From contig VGPQ01000016.1 in assembly GCA_016882555.1 (NCBI GenBank), positions 1 to 11,553 on the forward strand: a stretch of 11,553 nt of DNA, written 5' to 3'. Of the stretch, positions 1 through 7,727 are shown piece after piece. Position numbers and translations under genes: made by a program. Source of the DNA: Cyanobacteria bacterium M_surface_7_m2_040. GTDB lineage: Bacteria > Cyanobacteriota > Cyanobacteriia > PCC-6307 > Cyanobiaceae. The notes beneath the pieces were generated by a model that saw nothing but the letters and a program-made list of their open reading frames with translations, made no database searches and was not told the origin of the DNA. Position 1 is the first letter of the stretch. Every line of letters starts with the position of its first letter.

Positions 1-1175
1 ATCGGGGCGTAACCCTTCATGATCGCGCCGCGGGTCTTGCCGGTCATCTGGATGTTGCCCATCGGGAAGTCGAAGTCGGCATCCCCGAAGTACCAATCGT
101 TGACCGAGATCGTCTTCTGGAACACGGTCGGGTTGGGCTCATGGGAGAGCGCCACCGCCGCCTTGCTGTTGTGGAACATGTAGTTGCGGCCCACCTGATC
201 GCTACCGTTGGCGAGCCCGCGCGGGTGCTTGTCGTTGGCACTCATCAGCAGCAGCCGGGCCGTGTTGGCGGCTCCACAGCTGACGACCACCAGATCACCC
301 GAAACCCGCAGCGGCGCGCCGTCGCGCACCAGGTGCACCCCGGTGACCGTGCGGCCGGAGGCGTCGGTCTCCAGGCGCTTCACCTCGGCGCGGGTCAGCA
401 ACGACACGGTGCTGCTGCCAAGGGCCGGTCGCACGCCGATCACATCGGCATCGCTCTTGGCATGCACCAGACAGGGGAATCCGTCGCAGTTGTTGCAGCG
501 GCGGCAACGGCTGAAGGGCATGTTGGCCTCATCCAGCATCACCCCGCTGGGGGCATGGAACGGATGCAGCCCGACTGAGCGCAGATCCTCGGCCAACTTG
601 GCGATGCGCGGTTCGTGGGAAATCGGCGCATGGGGGTAGGCATGGGCCGACGGGGGCTCGGTGGGGTCTTCCCCGCGCAGGCCATGCACGTGATACATCT
701 CCTCGGCCTTCTGGTACCAGGGCTCAAAGTCGCTGTAACGCAACGGCCAGGCCGGCGAGATCCCATCCACATGGATCAGCTCCTCAAAATCACGGGCCCG
801 CAGCCGGAAGTGGTGAGCGCCATACATCTTGGTGGCGCCACCCACGAAGTAATGGCTGCCGGGCTGGAAGGGCTTGCCGTTCTTGTCGGTCCAGGTGTCC
901 TTGGAGAGGTAGCGGTTTTTCTGGAACACCTCCTCGGCATCCCAGTTCTGGGATTCCTGGGGCAACCAGTCGCCTCGCTCAATCACCAGGATGCGCAGAC
1001 CGGTGGGAGCCAGCACCCGCGCCAGAGTGCCACCGCCGGCACCACTGCCCACGATCACAACATCAAAGTGGTCGCCGTCGCTCACCTCCAGCTGCGACGC
1101 GGCCGGAAGCGGTGAACTGGTCCAGCTGGGCCCGCTCAGATCAGGCTGGCTGCTGGTGGAAGCGGTGTGGGCCAT
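1..1175 (-). CDS. GMC-family FAD oxidoreductase with Cys cluster (partial, C-terminus beyond left edge)
   Basis: This is a flavin-dependent oxidoreductase of the glucose-methanol-choline family. It probably oxidises an alcohol or sugar-type substrate, but the substrate and electron acceptor are unknown. The 391 visible residues include the N-terminal FAD fold: a VVIVGSGAGGG dinucleotide loop (GxGxxG, residues 43-48), the IERG acidic end of strand 2 (about 65-68), and a second FAD contact region around VGGATKMYGA (111-120). Residues 224-235 read CRRCNNCDGFPC, a C-x2-C-x2-C-x4-C cluster. The C-terminal substrate domain with the catalytic His/Asn lies outside the window. No signal peptide is visible, so the enzyme is probably cytoplasmic or peripheral to the membrane. 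I chose the ATG at 1175 because it already leaves 37 residues before the Rossmann fold. An in-frame ATG at 1223 overlaps the upstream stop as ATGA and is a real alternative. Neither start has a clear Shine-Dalgarno sequence. It is a paralogue of the GMC gene at 3919-5436, sharing HPRGLANGSDQVGRN. Confidence 0.9.
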   Translation of the reverse strand, partial: MAHTASTSSQPDLSGPSWTSSPLPAASQLEVSDGDHFDVVIVGSGAGGGTLARVLAPTGLRILVIERGDWLPQESQNWDAEEVFQKNRYLSKDTWTDKNGKPFQPGSHYFVGGATKMYGAHHFRLRARDFEELIHVDGISPAWPLRYSDFEPWYQKAEEMYHVHGLRGEDPTEPPSAHAYPHAPISHEPRIAKLAEDLRSVGLHPFHAPSGVMLDEANMPFSRCRRCNNCDGFPCLVHAKSDADVIGVRPALGSSTVSLLTRAEVKRLETDASGRTVTGVHLVRDGAPLRVSGDLVVVSCGAANTARLLLMSANDKHPRGLANGSDQVGRNYMFHNSKAAVALSHEPNPTVFQKTISVNDWYFGDADFDFPMGNIQMTGKTRGAIMKGYAP

Positions 1176-1219
1176 GCTGCAAACAGAAACGGAACTCGGA
1201 AGAGAAGACGACAGGATCC

Positions 1220-3907
1220 TCATCCAGTTGGATTCGGATAGCAATTGAGCTGATTGATCATCTTGGCCACCATGGCCGTCCACCCCGTTTGGTGAGAAGC
1301 GCCAATGCCACGGCCGTTGTCGCCATGGAAATACTCATTGAACTGAATCAGATCACGCCAATGGGGATCGTTCTGGAACAGCGGCACATCACCATTGAAT
1401 GGTCGCCGCCCCGAGGCATCGCGGCGGAACAGATTGACCAAGCGATGTTCCAGCTGCAGTGACACGTCCCAGAGGTTCAGCCAGTTGCCAGAGCGAGTCG
1501 GAAACTCAACTTTGAAGCTGTCTCCATAGAAATGGGCAAACTTCTGCAGAGACTCAATGATCAGGAAATTGGTGGGCATCCAGATCGGACCACGCCAGTT
1601 GGAATTGCCGCCAAACATCGCCACGGGACTGTCACCGGGGCTGTAGGCCAGCATCTCGTGATCCCCCCCCTCGGTGAAGTGATAGGGCTGATCGCCATAC
1701 ACCTTTGAGAGGGCGCGAAGACCGTAGGGCGAGAGGAACTCATCTTCATCAAAGAGGCGCTCACAAATGCGCCGCAGCCGGTCCTCGGGCACCAAGGTGA
1801 ACAGAATTCGATCGTCACGCCATTGGCCCAGGTTGGTGGCCAGCCAGGTTGGTGTCGTGCGTTCATGCACAAACCAGCTCATGCTTTTGAGCACATCCAA
1901 CGCTGGCAGTCGGGAGACGGTCTCGACATCGAAGCTGGCAACAGCGAGCAGCGGAATCAGACCAGTCAGCGATCGCGTGCGCAGGTAATCCGTGGAGCCA
2001 TCGGGACGTTTGATGACGTCGTAATAGAAGCCGTCCTGTTCGTCCCAGTTGACATAACCGCGCTGCCCCGGAGTGTTGAGGGTGATGGCCAGCTGCACAA
2101 AGTCATGAACAAACCGCTCGCAGAGATCGGCATATTCAGGCTCCTCAACGCTGAGCTCGACCGCAATGGTCAGCAGATTGAGGCTCAGGGTGGCCATCCA
2201 AGCCGTGCCATCGCACTGCTCAATCCGACTGCCATCGGCTAGAGGGAAACGGCGGTCAAACACGCCGATGTTGTCGAGCCCAAGGAAGCCACCTTCAAAG
2301 ACATTGTCGCCGGAGCGGTCGTTGCGGTTGGCCCACCAGCCATACTCCAGCAGGAGCTTGCGCAACACCGAACGCAGAAAGCCAAGATCAGCCCGGTCGT
2401 AGTGCTTTCGCTCGATCTGAAACACGCGCAGGGCCGACCAGGCGCCGATCGGCGGATTGGGATCTGACAACGCCCACTCATAAGCCGGGGTCTGGGCGTT
2501 GGGAGCGGTGTAATGGGGTGAGCGCAGCAGCGTGCATTGCTGCTTGGCGGTCTCAGGATCGACGATCGCAAAAGAAACCGCATGAAACATCAGATCCCAC
2601 TGGCAGAAATAGGGGTACTCCCAGGCATCGGGCATCGAAATCACGTCGTGGGCGTGCAAACGGCTCCACTGACCGGTCTCGGTGTGCCAGCGGTTGGCCG
2701 GCGGGGTGGGCTTGGTGGGATCCCCTTCCAACCAGCGCAGCACACTCCAGCCGTAATACTTCTTGCACCACAACAGGCCGGCGACGGCCGAATTGTGAAT
2801 CAAGCGGTCGTCAGCAGGCAGGTTGGGAACGGTGTGATCCATAAACGACGACCATTCCGCCTCACGCTCCGCAAACAGATCTGCAAATGCGTGACCAAAG
2901 GCGCTGTGGCTGGCCTGATCTGCCGATCGCAGCCGCAGGTTCACCTGCCATTCCTCCCCGGGCTGCAGGGTGTGCTGCAACTGCCGTGCCGCCTTGCTAC
3001 CGCACTGAGACGGATTGATGGCCCCAGACTCCCCCTCGATCAGGTAGCGGTGAAAGCCGTCCTTCTGGTAAGGGGTGGGATTGGCTTGTCCATACAAGCG
3101 CTGCTGGTTGGTCTCGTTGTCGGTGAACAACCAGGGGCCGGGCTGCTCACACTCCATCACATAAGCACCCAGATGGGGGATGTCTCCAGTGACGAGGCGA
3201 TCCCCCTCCAATTGCATCGACTGGGGGGATTCATCCGGATAGCCCCAGCCCCAGGTGTTGCGCAACCAGAGGGTGGGCAACAAAGTCAAGGGGGCTGGGT
3301 CTGAACCGCGGTTAACGACTTTGATGCGGATCAGCAGATCGGTGGGCGAGGCCTTGGCATACTCGATCCAGACATCGAAATAACGACCCTGGTCGAAGAT
3401 GCCGGTGTCCACCAGCTCATATTCATCCTGATCCCGACCGCGGCGGCTGTTTTCCTCGACCAGCTGCTCATAGGGGAACGCGGCCTGGGGATATTTGTAC
3501 AACCCCCGCATGAAGCTGTGGGTCGGCGTGTTAGCCAGGTGGTAGTAGTAATCCTTGATGTCTTCGCCGTGATTGCCTTCGGGATTGCCCAGTCCGAAGG
3601 GACGTTCCTTGAGGATTGGATCCTGGCCATTCCACAGGGCGAGCGAGAAGCAGAGCCGGCACTGCTCGTCACAGATGCCGAGCAATCCGTCCTCACCCCA
3701 GCGGTAGGTGCGAGAGCGGGCATGGTCGTGGGGGAAGGAACGCCAGGCATCGCCATCGGCGGAATAGTCTTCCCGCACCGTTCCCCACTGCCGCTCCGGC
3801 AGATAGCTACCCCACAAAGCCCAGGGTTTCTGCTCGTAATCGCGCTCGGCGATTCGTCTGAGCTCTGAAGGTGTGGACGTGTTGGTGAAGGCGGGGTCTG
3901 GCGGCAT
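1220..3907 (-). CDS. MGH1-like / GH63-type glycoside hydrolase (putative glucosidase)
   Basis: This is a large glycosidase resembling the GH63/mannosylglycerate-hydrolase (MGH1-like) group, found in cyanobacteria and other bacteria at about 880-900 residues. Known relatives hydrolyse alpha-linked glucosides or mannosyl/glucosyl-glycerate, but the substrate here is not deducible. Residue numbers count from the GTG at 3916. The N-terminal half (to about 350) looks like a beta-sandwich domain. The rest looks like an alpha/alpha barrel, with conserved-looking blocks QWDLMFHA (439-446), EWALSDPNPP (480-489), FGGNSNWRGPIWMPTNF (768-784) and NEYFHGDNGRGIGASHQTGW (860-879). The last block holds Glu861, a candidate general base. 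No signal peptide is seen, so a cytoplasmic enzyme is likely. Two starts are possible, a GTG at 3916 and an ATG at 3907. I prefer the ATG because the upstream GAGG is abutted to the GTG but about 9 nt before the ATG. The gene begins within a few bases of the upstream GMC stop (TGA, 3919-3921) and is flanked on both sides by GMC paralogues. Confidence 0.9.
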   Translation of the reverse strand: MPPDPAFTNTSTPSELRRIAERDYEQKPWALWGSYLPERQWGTVREDYSADGDAWRSFPHDHARSRTYRWGEDGLLGICDEQCRLCFSLALWNGQDPILKERPFGLGNPEGNHGEDIKDYYYHLANTPTHSFMRGLYKYPQAAFPYEQLVEENSRRGRDQDEYELVDTGIFDQGRYFDVWIEYAKASPTDLLIRIKVVNRGSDPAPLTLLPTLWLRNTWGWGYPDESPQSMQLEGDRLVTGDIPHLGAYVMECEQPGPWLFTDNETNQQRLYGQANPTPYQKDGFHRYLIEGESGAINPSQCGSKAARQLQHTLQPGEEWQVNLRLRSADQASHSAFGHAFADLFAEREAEWSSFMDHTVPNLPADDRLIHNSAVAGLLWCKKYYGWSVLRWLEGDPTKPTPPANRWHTETGQWSRLHAHDVISMPDAWEYPYFCQWDLMFHAVSFAIVDPETAKQQCTLLRSPHYTAPNAQTPAYEWALSDPNPPIGAWSALRVFQIERKHYDRADLGFLRSVLRKLLLEYGWWANRNDRSGDNVFEGGFLGLDNIGVFDRRFPLADGSRIEQCDGTAWMATLSLNLLTIAVELSVEEPEYADLCERFVHDFVQLAITLNTPGQRGYVNWDEQDGFYYDVIKRPDGSTDYLRTRSLTGLIPLLAVASFDVETVSRLPALDVLKSMSWFVHERTTPTWLATNLGQWRDDRILFTLVPEDRLRRICERLFDEDEFLSPYGLRALSKVYGDQPYHFTEGGDHEMLAYSPGDSPVAMFGGNSNWRGPIWMPTNFLIIESLQKFAHFYGDSFKVEFPTRSGNWLNLWDVSLQLEHRLVNLFRRDASGRRPFNGDVPLFQNDPHWRDLIQFNEYFHGDNGRGIGASHQTGWTAMVAKMINQLNCYPNPTG

Positions 3908-3918
3908 TGGTGTCACCC

Positions 3919-5436
3919 TCAGCGCAGTGACGCCGAAACAGCATCGGCGATCCGCAGGGCATTGGCGATCACCGTGAGCCCAAATCCCATCATTGGACAG
4001 GAAGGGAACACACTCGCATCAGCGATGGTGAGGTTGCTGAGCTCATGGCTGCAGCCCTGAAGATCAACCACGGACGTGGCTGGGTTCTCACCCATGCGAC
4101 AGGTGCCGCAGGCGCTGCCCATCGCCGACAATGGCGCCTCCCCACGGGGATGGGTGGGCGCCGCCTTGACCACCTGACAGGCCGGATCGGCTTCTACGGC
4201 CTTGAGCACGTCGATCCAGCGATACACCAAGCGGTCGTGGGCCTCACGATTATTCGGGATGTAATTGACCTGAATGCGGCCCTCGCGCAGGCTCAAACGG
4301 TTGTGCCCCTTGGGCAACACAGGACTGCTGGCCCACCAGGTGATCGAGCGGGAGGCCAATTGCTCGAGCCCGAAATTGGGGAGAAGTTTGGTCACCAGCG
4401 ACAACACCGGAGGCGACTCGGCGAACAGGGCGTCCTGAAGTACGCCACCGCCGTTCTGAACGGCCCCGAGGGGATAGGACACATTCTTGTCACCCCACAG
4501 AAAATCGTTGATCCCGAAGGAGCGTCCGTAGCGGCCGGTATTGGGCGCCGCAGCGAGCTGCAGAATCGAGGTTTGTTGCAGCTTCATCAGGTTTCGCCCC
4601 ACCTGATCGGAGCCGTTGGCCAAGCCTCGGGGATGACGATCGGTTGCCGAACGCAACAGGATGGCGGCACTGTTGATGGCACCAGCAGCCAGCACCACCT
4701 GATGGCCACTAAACAACCAGCGCTGCCCATCAATCATCGCCTCCACGCCCCTCACTTCGTTGCCGGCGGGATTGACATGCAGCTGGCTAACCGTCGCCCC
4801 GCCTCTGAGCGTCACCGAGGCGCACTTGCGGGCCGGATCGACGCCGAACAGCTCGGCATCGCCACTGGGGTCCACCGCCGACTCCGACCAGGTGAGCGGC
4901 AGGGGGTAGGGGTGCACACCCTGACGCTCCAACCCCTGGCGAAGCTCCTCCAGGAACGGCTCCACCGGCTTGGGCGCTGCACCGTAGGGTGAGCCTCGCT
5001 TGGGCTCGGAGGGATCAACGCCCGCTGCACCATGGACGCGATACAGCGATTCGGCCTGCTCGTACCAGGGTTCAAATGCGCCATAGTCAAGAACCCAGGC
5101 AGGGGACGGGCCCTCCTGCAGATGCAGACCTTCGAATTCGCGCTCCCGCATTCGCTCGAGCACACCCCCCCAGATTTTGGTGTTGCCGCCGAAGGCATAG
5201 ATCGCCTGGGGTGAGAAGGGGTCGCCATCGGTGCCAAACCACTGCTCAGCAGGGTGGTAGCGGTCCTTGCGGAACAGATCCACATCGGCGACGTTCTGGT
5301 CAGCCAGCGGCATCGGCCCGCCCCGCTCGAGCAGCAGCACCTTGAGCCCGCGCTGACCCAGGCTGTTGGCGACGGTGGCGCCGGCGGCACCGCTGCCGAT
5401 GACGATCACGTCGTACTGGTTGTCATCGATGATCAT
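3919..5436 (-). CDS. GMC-family FAD oxidoreductase, complete, with altered catalytic residues
   Basis: This is a complete 505-residue flavoprotein of the glucose-methanol-choline family. It has the N-terminal FAD loop VIVIGSGAAGA (GxGxxG at 14-19), LLLERGG (34-40), a GGNTKIWGG segment (83-91), and the C-terminal family blocks SACGTCRMG (441-449), SVVD (455-458) and LTIADASVFP (469-478). Against glucose oxidase and typical bacterial members, the first catalytic His (three residues before GTC) is Ser441, and the second His/Asn (14 residues before the Asp of LRIAD) is Gly484. Oxidation chemistry may therefore be unusual, or the protein may be non-catalytic. It lacks the four-Cys insert of the paralogue at 1-1175. 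No signal peptide or membrane helix is obvious. The ATG at 5436 follows the ctaE stop by 3 bp and has GGAG 7 nt upstream, within the end of ctaE, so co-translation with the oxidase genes is likely. Substrate and acceptor are unknown. Confidence 0.93.
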   Translation of the reverse strand: MIIDDNQYDVIVIGSGAAGATVANSLGQRGLKVLLLERGGPMPLADQNVADVDLFRKDRYHPAEQWFGTDGDPFSPQAIYAFGGNTKIWGGVLERMREREFEGLHLQEGPSPAWVLDYGAFEPWYEQAESLYRVHGAAGVDPSEPKRGSPYGAAPKPVEPFLEELRQGLERQGVHPYPLPLTWSESAVDPSGDAELFGVDPARKCASVTLRGGATVSQLHVNPAGNEVRGVEAMIDGQRWLFSGHQVVLAAGAINSAAILLRSATDRHPRGLANGSDQVGRNLMKLQQTSILQLAAAPNTGRYGRSFGINDFLWGDKNVSYPLGAVQNGGGVLQDALFAESPPVLSLVTKLLPNFGLEQLASRSITWWASSPVLPKGHNRLSLREGRIQVNYIPNNREAHDRLVYRWIDVLKAVEADPACQVVKAAPTHPRGEAPLSAMGSACGTCRMGENPATSVVDLQGCSHELSNLTIADASVFPSCPMMGFGLTVIANALRIADAVSASLR

Positions 5437-5439
5437 GGG

Positions 5440-6039
5440 TCAGCTCCGCTGCCAGACGTAGATGAGGAGAAACAGAATGATCCAGATGACATCCACAAAG
5501 TGCCAGAACAGCGATGTAGCTTGAACACCCTGTTCCCCACCGTTGTAGTTACCGGGAATGAACGACTTGATCAACATCAGCGTCATCAGACCGACGCCCG
5601 TGGCCACATGCAACCCGTGGAAGCCGGTCAGCAGGTAGAAGGTGCCACCAAAGGTGCCGGAGGTGAAGCCAAATTCAAGACCACTCCACTCCACGGCCTG
5701 GCCATAGAGGAAATAGGAGCCCAGGGCCATGGTCAGCAGCCAGAAGCCTCGGAAACCCCAGAGACTTCCTCTGGCCTTGGCCCGCTCAGCCAGATAGATG
5801 GTGCCCGAACTGGAGACCAACACCACCGAATTGATCAGCGGCATGTGCCACTCGAGCCCCTCGACGCCTGCAGGAAGCCAATCGAGGGCGCTGGTCTTCA
5901 GCAGGGCATAGCCACTGAAGAAGGCCAGAAAAATGACGCTCTCCGAGCAGAGAAAGATGATGAAGCCGGTGAGGTTGTGCTTTTCGTGCTCGCCGCCATG
6001 CTCCTCAGGGGCAGACGGTGAGGGATAGGTGGTGGTCAT
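5440..6039 (-). CDS. ctaE: Heme-copper oxidase subunit III (ARTO-type operon)
   Basis: This is the third core subunit of the respiratory terminal oxidase, a membrane protein that stabilises subunit I and its proton-uptake path. At 199 residues it is the short five-helix form typical of bacterial subunit III. Hydrophobic segments lie at about 24-46, 66-84, 98-116, 131-157 and 177-195. Glu33 in the first helix (FLCSESVIFLAFFSGY) matches the conserved buried Glu of the family. GTFYLLTGFHGLHVATG (131-147) and LFWHFVDVIWIILF (177-190) are the classic subunit III blocks. The N-terminus (residues 1-22) is a polar, His/Glu-rich tail. The ATG overlaps the ctaD stop as ATGA and has a strong Shine-Dalgarno (AGGAGGT, 6 nt spacer), so high translation is expected. 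It is followed after 3 bp by a GMC oxidoreductase gene, which is not part of a standard oxidase operon. Confidence 0.96.
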   Translation of the reverse strand: MTTTYPSPSAPEEHGGEHEKHNLTGFIIFLCSESVIFLAFFSGYALLKTSALDWLPAGVEGLEWHMPLINSVVLVSSSGTIYLAERAKARGSLWGFRGFWLLTMALGSYFLYGQAVEWSGLEFGFTSGTFGGTFYLLTGFHGLHVATGVGLMTLMLIKSFIPGNYNGGEQGVQATSLFWHFVDVIWIILFLLIYVWQRS

Positions 6040-7718
6040 CGCGATACCTCCTGAAGCTCTGCAGCCCTCAGCGCCTGTTCAAGCTCTGCCTGGTGTTCCA
6101 CGAGGGGCTTGCCCAAGCCGTAGCCATAGGGGCTGGAGATGACCACCGGCACATGCTCACCGAAGTTGTCTTCGGCGGGGGGTGAGGGCAGCAGCCACTC
6201 CAGGCCGATGGCATTCCAAGGATTGTGGGTGGCTTTGGGCCCACGAACCCAGGCACTGATCATGTTCAGCAGGAAGGGAATGATCGACACCCCCAGCAAA
6301 AAGGCACCCAGGCTGGCGAGCACATTCCAGAAGGCAAACTCAGGGTCGTAGGAGGACACCCGCCGGGGCATGCCCATCAGGCCCAGGGGATGCATCGGTA
6401 GGAAGTTGAGGTTGGCACCCACAAACGTGAGCAGGAAATGCAGCTTGCCAAGCCCCTCATAGGGCATACGACCAATGAACTTGGGAAACCAGTGGTAGAT
6501 CGCGGCGAAGATCCCCATGACCGCAGCACCGTAGATCACATAGTGGAAATGGCCGACCACGAAGTAGGTATTGCTGACGTGAATATCAACAGGCACTGTC
6601 GCCAACATCACGCCGGTGATGCCAGCAAACACAAAATTAAAGAGACCGCCAAGACAGAACAGCATCGGTGTGGTCAAGCGAATCTTGCCTCTCCAGAGGG
6701 TGCCCAGCCAGGCGAACACCTTCACACCGGTAGGAACTGAAATCAACATGGTGTTGACCATGAACAGATTGCGCATCCACTGGGGCACGCCACTGGTGAA
6801 GAAATGATGTACCCAGACGATCAGGCCAAGGCCAACGATGATGAACGAGGCCAACGACACATACACGTAGCCGAACAGCGGCTTGCGCGCGTAGACGGGA
6901 AACAGCTCTGAGAAGATCCCGAACACCGGCAGGATGATCACATACACCGCCGGATGGGAATAGAACCAGAAAAAGTGCTGATAGAGAACCGGATCACCAC
7001 CACCAACAGGGTCATAGAACGTGGTGCCGGCCACCAGGTCAAACAACAGCATGATCGCACCACCCGTGAGGGCAGGCAGACCGATCAGCTGGAGGCTCTG
7101 GGCCGCCAATGCCGTCCAGCAGAAGACCGGCATCCGGAACCAGGTCATCCCCGGTGCTCGCATGCGGATGATCGTGGTCACGAAATTCACCGCCCCCATG
7201 ATGGATGACACACCAGACAACGCCACGGCGGTGAGCCACATACCCTGACCGCTGACCAGATGGCCCAGCGGGTTCTGAATGCTCACCGGCGGATACGACC
7301 ACCATCCGGAATAGGCCGGACCACCGGGCACAAAGAAGCTCGCAATCAGCAGGCTTCCGAAGATGGGCACCAGCCAGAAAGCCACAGCATTGAGCCTGGG
7401 GAAGGCCATGTCTGGGGCTCCGATCATGGTGGGAATCAACAGGTTGTTGAGTCCATTCAGGACCGGAAAAATAAACAGGAACAACATGATTGTTCCGTGC
7501 ATTGTGTAGATGCCGTTATAAACCGTGCGATCCACCAGATCAGACTGCGGGGTGATCAATTCACCCCGGATGATCATGGCCAACAGCCCACCAATCAGGA
7601 AAAAGAAGAAGGCCAGTACGATGTACTGAATGCCGATCACCTTGGCATCGGTGTTGAAGCTGAAAAAGCGGCTCAAACTCGGCTTGGGTTCGCTGTCAGG
7701 GAAGGTTGCGAGAGTCAT
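6036..7718 (-). CDS. ctaD: Heme-copper oxidase subunit I, A2 type (ARTO-type)
   Basis: This is the catalytic subunit that reduces oxygen to water at a heme/CuB centre and pumps protons. It has 560 residues and twelve hydrophobic helices. All metal ligands are present: His74 and His392 (low-spin heme), His390 (high-spin heme, in VVGHFHYV), and CuB ligands His255, His304 and His305, with Tyr259 placed to form the His-Tyr cross-link. The CuB block reads YSHPAVY (253-259). The D-channel Glu (HPEVY) is replaced and the YS pair of A2 oxidases is present. D-channel entry Asp103 (GAPDMAFPRLN) and K-channel Lys333 (PTGVKVFAW) are retained. At the position of the usual His-Asp that binds Mg/Mn, the sequence has Ser382-Asn383, in step with loss of CuA in the adjacent subunit II. 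The ATG at 7718 lies 9 bp after the ctaC stop, with only a weak GAG upstream. The location is expected to be cytoplasmic and/or thylakoid membrane. Confidence 0.97.
   Translation of the reverse strand: MTLATFPDSEPKPSLSRFFSFNTDAKVIGIQYIVLAFFFFLIGGLLAMIIRGELITPQSDLVDRTVYNGIYTMHGTIMLFLFIFPVLNGLNNLLIPTMIGAPDMAFPRLNAVAFWLVPIFGSLLIASFFVPGGPAYSGWWSYPPVSIQNPLGHLVSGQGMWLTAVALSGVSSIMGAVNFVTTIIRMRAPGMTWFRMPVFCWTALAAQSLQLIGLPALTGGAIMLLFDLVAGTTFYDPVGGGDPVLYQHFFWFYSHPAVYVIILPVFGIFSELFPVYARKPLFGYVYVSLASFIIVGLGLIVWVHHFFTSGVPQWMRNLFMVNTMLISVPTGVKVFAWLGTLWRGKIRLTTPMLFCLGGLFNFVFAGITGVMLATVPVDIHVSNTYFVVGHFHYVIYGAAVMGIFAAIYHWFPKFIGRMPYEGLGKLHFLLTFVGANLNFLPMHPLGLMGMPRRVSSYDPEFAFWNVLASLGAFLLGVSIIPFLLNMISAWVRGPKATHNPWNAIGLEWLLPSPPAEDNFGEHVPVVISSPYGYGLGKPLVEHQAELEQALRAAELQEVSR
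6046..6052 (-). promoter_or_regulatory. Strong ribosome binding site of ctaE
   Basis: On the minus strand this reads AGGAGGT, ending 6 nt before the ATG at 6039 and lying within the last codons of ctaD. It confirms the ctaE start and contrasts with the weak site in front of ctaD. Confidence 0.8.
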
Positions 7719-7727
7719 CGGATCAGC

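Noticed and set aside
2537..3304. 255-codon plus-strand open frame inside the glycosidase region
   Set aside because: It is a shadow of the GH63-type gene, whose conserved blocks run on the opposite strand through this stretch.
4045..4992. 315-codon plus-strand open frame opposite the complete GMC gene
   Set aside because: It is antisense to a full-length flavoenzyme with intact motifs. The translation shows no recognisable domain and no Shine-Dalgarno sequence.
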